64,000 nt of DNA from Sphingomonas faeni (lineage in GTDB: Bacteria > Pseudomonadota > Alphaproteobacteria > Sphingomonadales > Sphingomonadaceae). The stretch is from assembly GCF_003053745.1 (NCBI RefSeq), contig NZ_QAYE01000001.1, positions 310,001-374,000 on the forward strand, in the 5' to 3' direction. Position numbers and translations under genes: made by a program. A model generated the notes under the pieces. It saw nothing but the letters and a program-made list of their open reading frames with translations. It made no database searches and was not told the origin of the DNA. Below are positions 62,189 through 64,000 of the stretch, piece by piece; position 1 is the stretch's first letter, and every line of letters starts with the position of its first letter.

Positions 62189-64000
62189 TCACTTGGTTGC
62201 GCTGGCTGTCTGGGCTGGTTTCGATGCAGGCGCCGCGGCGAGTTCCTGCGCGGCTTGGGCGAGTTCGATCCACATCGCGCCTTCGGGAATGACGTATTCG
62301 TTCTCGCCCCAGAAGAACGGCCAGTCCTCATGGTTCTCGGGGAAATCCGGCTTGATGATCAGCACGCCCGGCACCACGCCGCCGGCGATGAACGAGAAGT
62401 CGGCGCGGTTGTTGCCGTAGGCGACTTCCTTCGAGACGGTGCCGACGGCCGAGACGAACGATACGTCGGATGCGGGGTGGTTGCCGACCAGGAACTCGAG
62501 CCCGCGGAACACCGCGTCGGCGGGCATGATCTCCGGGAACGCCTTGTGCAGCGTGTAAGCGTTCATCGCATAGCCGAGCACGGTGCCGCTGCCCGCCCAG
62601 CCGCCGGTGGTGATCGGCACGCCGAACGGGTTGGCCTTCGCCGCGGTCTCGGCGGAGGCGGCATAGGCGCGCACCGCCGGGATCATCGCCGCGCGATAGG
62701 CTGGCGGCATGAATGGGATGGCGGCAACCGCATCGCGCAGGTTGAACATGAACGTCTTTTCCATCGCCGGCCAAAGGGACTGGACCGCGGCGGCGTAGCG
62801 CTGATCGCGGGTCGTGCGGAGCAGCTCGACAGCGGCGGAGAAACGCTCGGCATCGAGCGGGCCGCCGGTGGTGTTGCCGTGCTGGTACAGGTCGGGCGCG
62901 TGCGATTGTTCCTCCGCCCAGGTGCACGTTGCGATGCCGAGCGCCTTCTTCGACAGTGCCGGATCGACTTCGGCAAGCGCGCGCGATGCCGCCGCGAGCC
63001 CGGCGACCGAGCCGTAGTTCAATGCGGAGGCCTTGGTCGTGAACGCCCAGCGATCGTCGGGCGTCCCGCTGCGGCCGCCCGTTTCCTCGCCGAGCTTGAG
63101 CGCGGGATCGTAGACCAGCCCGTCGGTCTTGGTCGAGGCGTCGCCGAGGTGCGTGTACTGCGCGACGTCGGGCTCGACGATGCCGTGGATCGCGTGGCCG
63201 ACCGCGTCGAACTGCGCGACGAGTTGCAGCGTGCCGTGGCGGATCTGCTGGACGAGATCGGGCGTGCCGTCGGGGACGTGGATCTCGGTCTTGCGCCGCG
63301 TCCAGTCGATCGCGGTCGTATCGCGCATCGGGTGCCAGCGCTCCCAACTGTCGACCAGCGAGCGGATCACCTGATATTGCGACTGGGTGCGGATGTCATA
63401 GTCGCCCGCATCGAACCATCCGCCGACCGCGAGGCCGGGGATGTGCTCGCCCGACTTGAACTTCGTGTCGGTGGTCGGCCCCTGCGCATAGAGATCGATA
63501 TGCTCGTGGTCGGTCGGCGCCTGCCGCGCGTCGTCGCGATGCGCGTCGCCGTGCCAGACGCGGTAGCCCTCGTTGACGAACATATGGTCCATCGCGACCG
63601 GGAAATAGACGTCGAGCGTCGGGTGCCATGCGCCGGCATAGGCGTCGGCGGCGATCCGGAACGGTGCGGTGCGCGTGGTGCCATAGTCGAGCACGTAGGT
63701 GCCGGGCTGGCGGACCGCGCTGAAATCGAGTTGCAGATAGCTGTAGCGGAGATAGTCGCCCCAGCGCTTGGCGGGCGCGGTCGGCACGGGCGTCATGCTG
63801 CCATCCTCGCCGACGCGGAGCAGGCGCGCCGGCAGCAGGCGGCGATCGTTGCGGTCGAGCTCGATCGTCGCGACCTTCCGCGCGTCGGGCGTATAGCCGA
63901 GCTGCGAATGCGCGATCACCGGGGGACGGAGCCAGCCCGGTACGCTGTTGGGCTGGATCGTCCATTCGAGCACGGTGCCGGTGCGCCCGGCCGGCAGCAG
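62189..64000 (-). CDS. Glycoside hydrolase family 9 enzyme, N-terminus beyond the window
   Basis: About 604 residues are visible and the frame stays open to the right edge. First comes an Ig-like CelD_N domain (VIAHSQLGYTPDARKVATIEL), then the (alpha/alpha)6 GH9 barrel with the catalytic Asp pair in GGWFDAGDYDI and the likely acid Glu in FWGENEYVIPEG. GH9 enzymes cut beta-1,4-glucans or related chains; in a xylan locus it may act on mixed or xyloglucan-type substrates or on exo-positions. The apparent start at 63973 is a GTG inside the frame and not a real start. It reads into the GH43 gene downstream. Confidence 0.9.
   Translation of the reverse strand: MLPAGRTGTVLEWTIQPNSVPGWLRPPVIAHSQLGYTPDARKVATIELDRNDRRLLPARLLRVGEDGSMTPVPTAPAKRWGDYLRYSYLQLDFSAVRQPGTYVLDYGTTRTAPFRIAADAYAGAWHPTLDVYFPVAMDHMFVNEGYRVWHGDAHRDDARQAPTDHEHIDLYAQGPTTDTKFKSGEHIPGLAVGGWFDAGDYDIRTQSQYQVIRSLVDSWERWHPMRDTTAIDWTRRKTEIHVPDGTPDLVQQIRHGTLQLVAQFDAVGHAIHGIVEPDVAQYTHLGDASTKTDGLVYDPALKLGEETGGRSGTPDDRWAFTTKASALNYGSVAGLAAASRALAEVDPALSKKALGIATCTWAEEQSHAPDLYQHGNTTGGPLDAERFSAAVELLRTTRDQRYAAAVQSLWPAMEKTFMFNLRDAVAAIPFMPPAYRAAMIPAVRAYAASAETAAKANPFGVPITTGGWAGSGTVLGYAMNAYTLHKAFPEIMPADAVFRGLEFLVGNHPASDVSFVSAVGTVSKEVAYGNNRADFSFIAGGVVPGVLIIKPDFPENHEDWPFFWGENEYVIPEGAMWIELAQAAQELAAAPASKPAQTASATK

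Noticed and set aside
1..64000. CRISPR arrays
   Set aside because: No series of regularly spaced direct repeats was seen; the repeats present are dispersed palindromes.
1..64000. Insertion sequences or integrases
   Set aside because: No transposase or integrase motif was found in any credible frame.

Overview
The window is a GC-rich stretch of an alphaproteobacterial chromosome, most likely from a sphingomonad (Sphingomonas or a close relative). The signs are a CYP153-type P450, a DUF1134 protein, sphingomonad-style gene transfer agent (GTA) genes, a large TonB-dependent receptor with a glycan locus, and many intergenic palindromes built on a hairpin like CTCCTGCGAACGCAGGAG. No tools were run; names rest on motifs and context.

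Layout. Bases 1-26.1 kb are mostly core genes: 5' end of mutS, a malic enzyme, two short-chain dehydrogenases with a GPH sugar symporter, an M1 aminopeptidase, a CHAP protein, an exported MsrB, a CYP153-like P450, a NatAB-type ABC exporter and queG. At 14.8-20.1 kb lies a broken GTA cluster: a small packaging-gene candidate and the large terminase are present, but one in-frame deletion has fused the start of the portal gene to the end of the NlpC/P60 peptidase gene, removing the capsid and most tail genes; the gp15-like tail protein and a DUF2793 protein follow. Then come an OmpA porin, an AroE-like protein, a YgfZ-like protein, pyrC, a small hypothetical and a DUF1134 protein.

A tRNA-Ser(GCT) at 26.4 kb and a 680-base geneless stretch lead into the most unusual locus: an M48-type metallopeptidase translationally coupled to a giant protein that combines a degenerate kinase lobe, DUF4011, an SF1 helicase, a Vsr-like nuclease fold and a WGR domain. 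It resembles known anti-phage helicase systems (Hhe, Mokosh) but has a different partner and domain set. Its frame is interrupted by one in-frame TGA.

Bases 34-43.5 kb hold an OmpR/histidine kinase pair, a frameshifted lipoprotein gene, an outer-membrane barrel protein and a czcCBA-type metal efflux operon preceded by a His-rich exported protein. A dienelactone hydrolase follows.

From 44.4 kb to the end is a xylan/glucuronoxylan utilisation locus: TonB receptor (uptake), GH115 alpha-glucuronidase, two GntR regulators around uxuA (glucuronate branch), a beta-helix (GH141-like) protein, xylA and xylB (xylose branch), two GH43 enzymes and a GH9 enzyme cut by the window end. Two near-identical LacI-type palindromes (core TAGCGCTA), upstream of the receptor and of the GH43-xylB-xylA operon, suggest both are controlled by one regulator encoded elsewhere.
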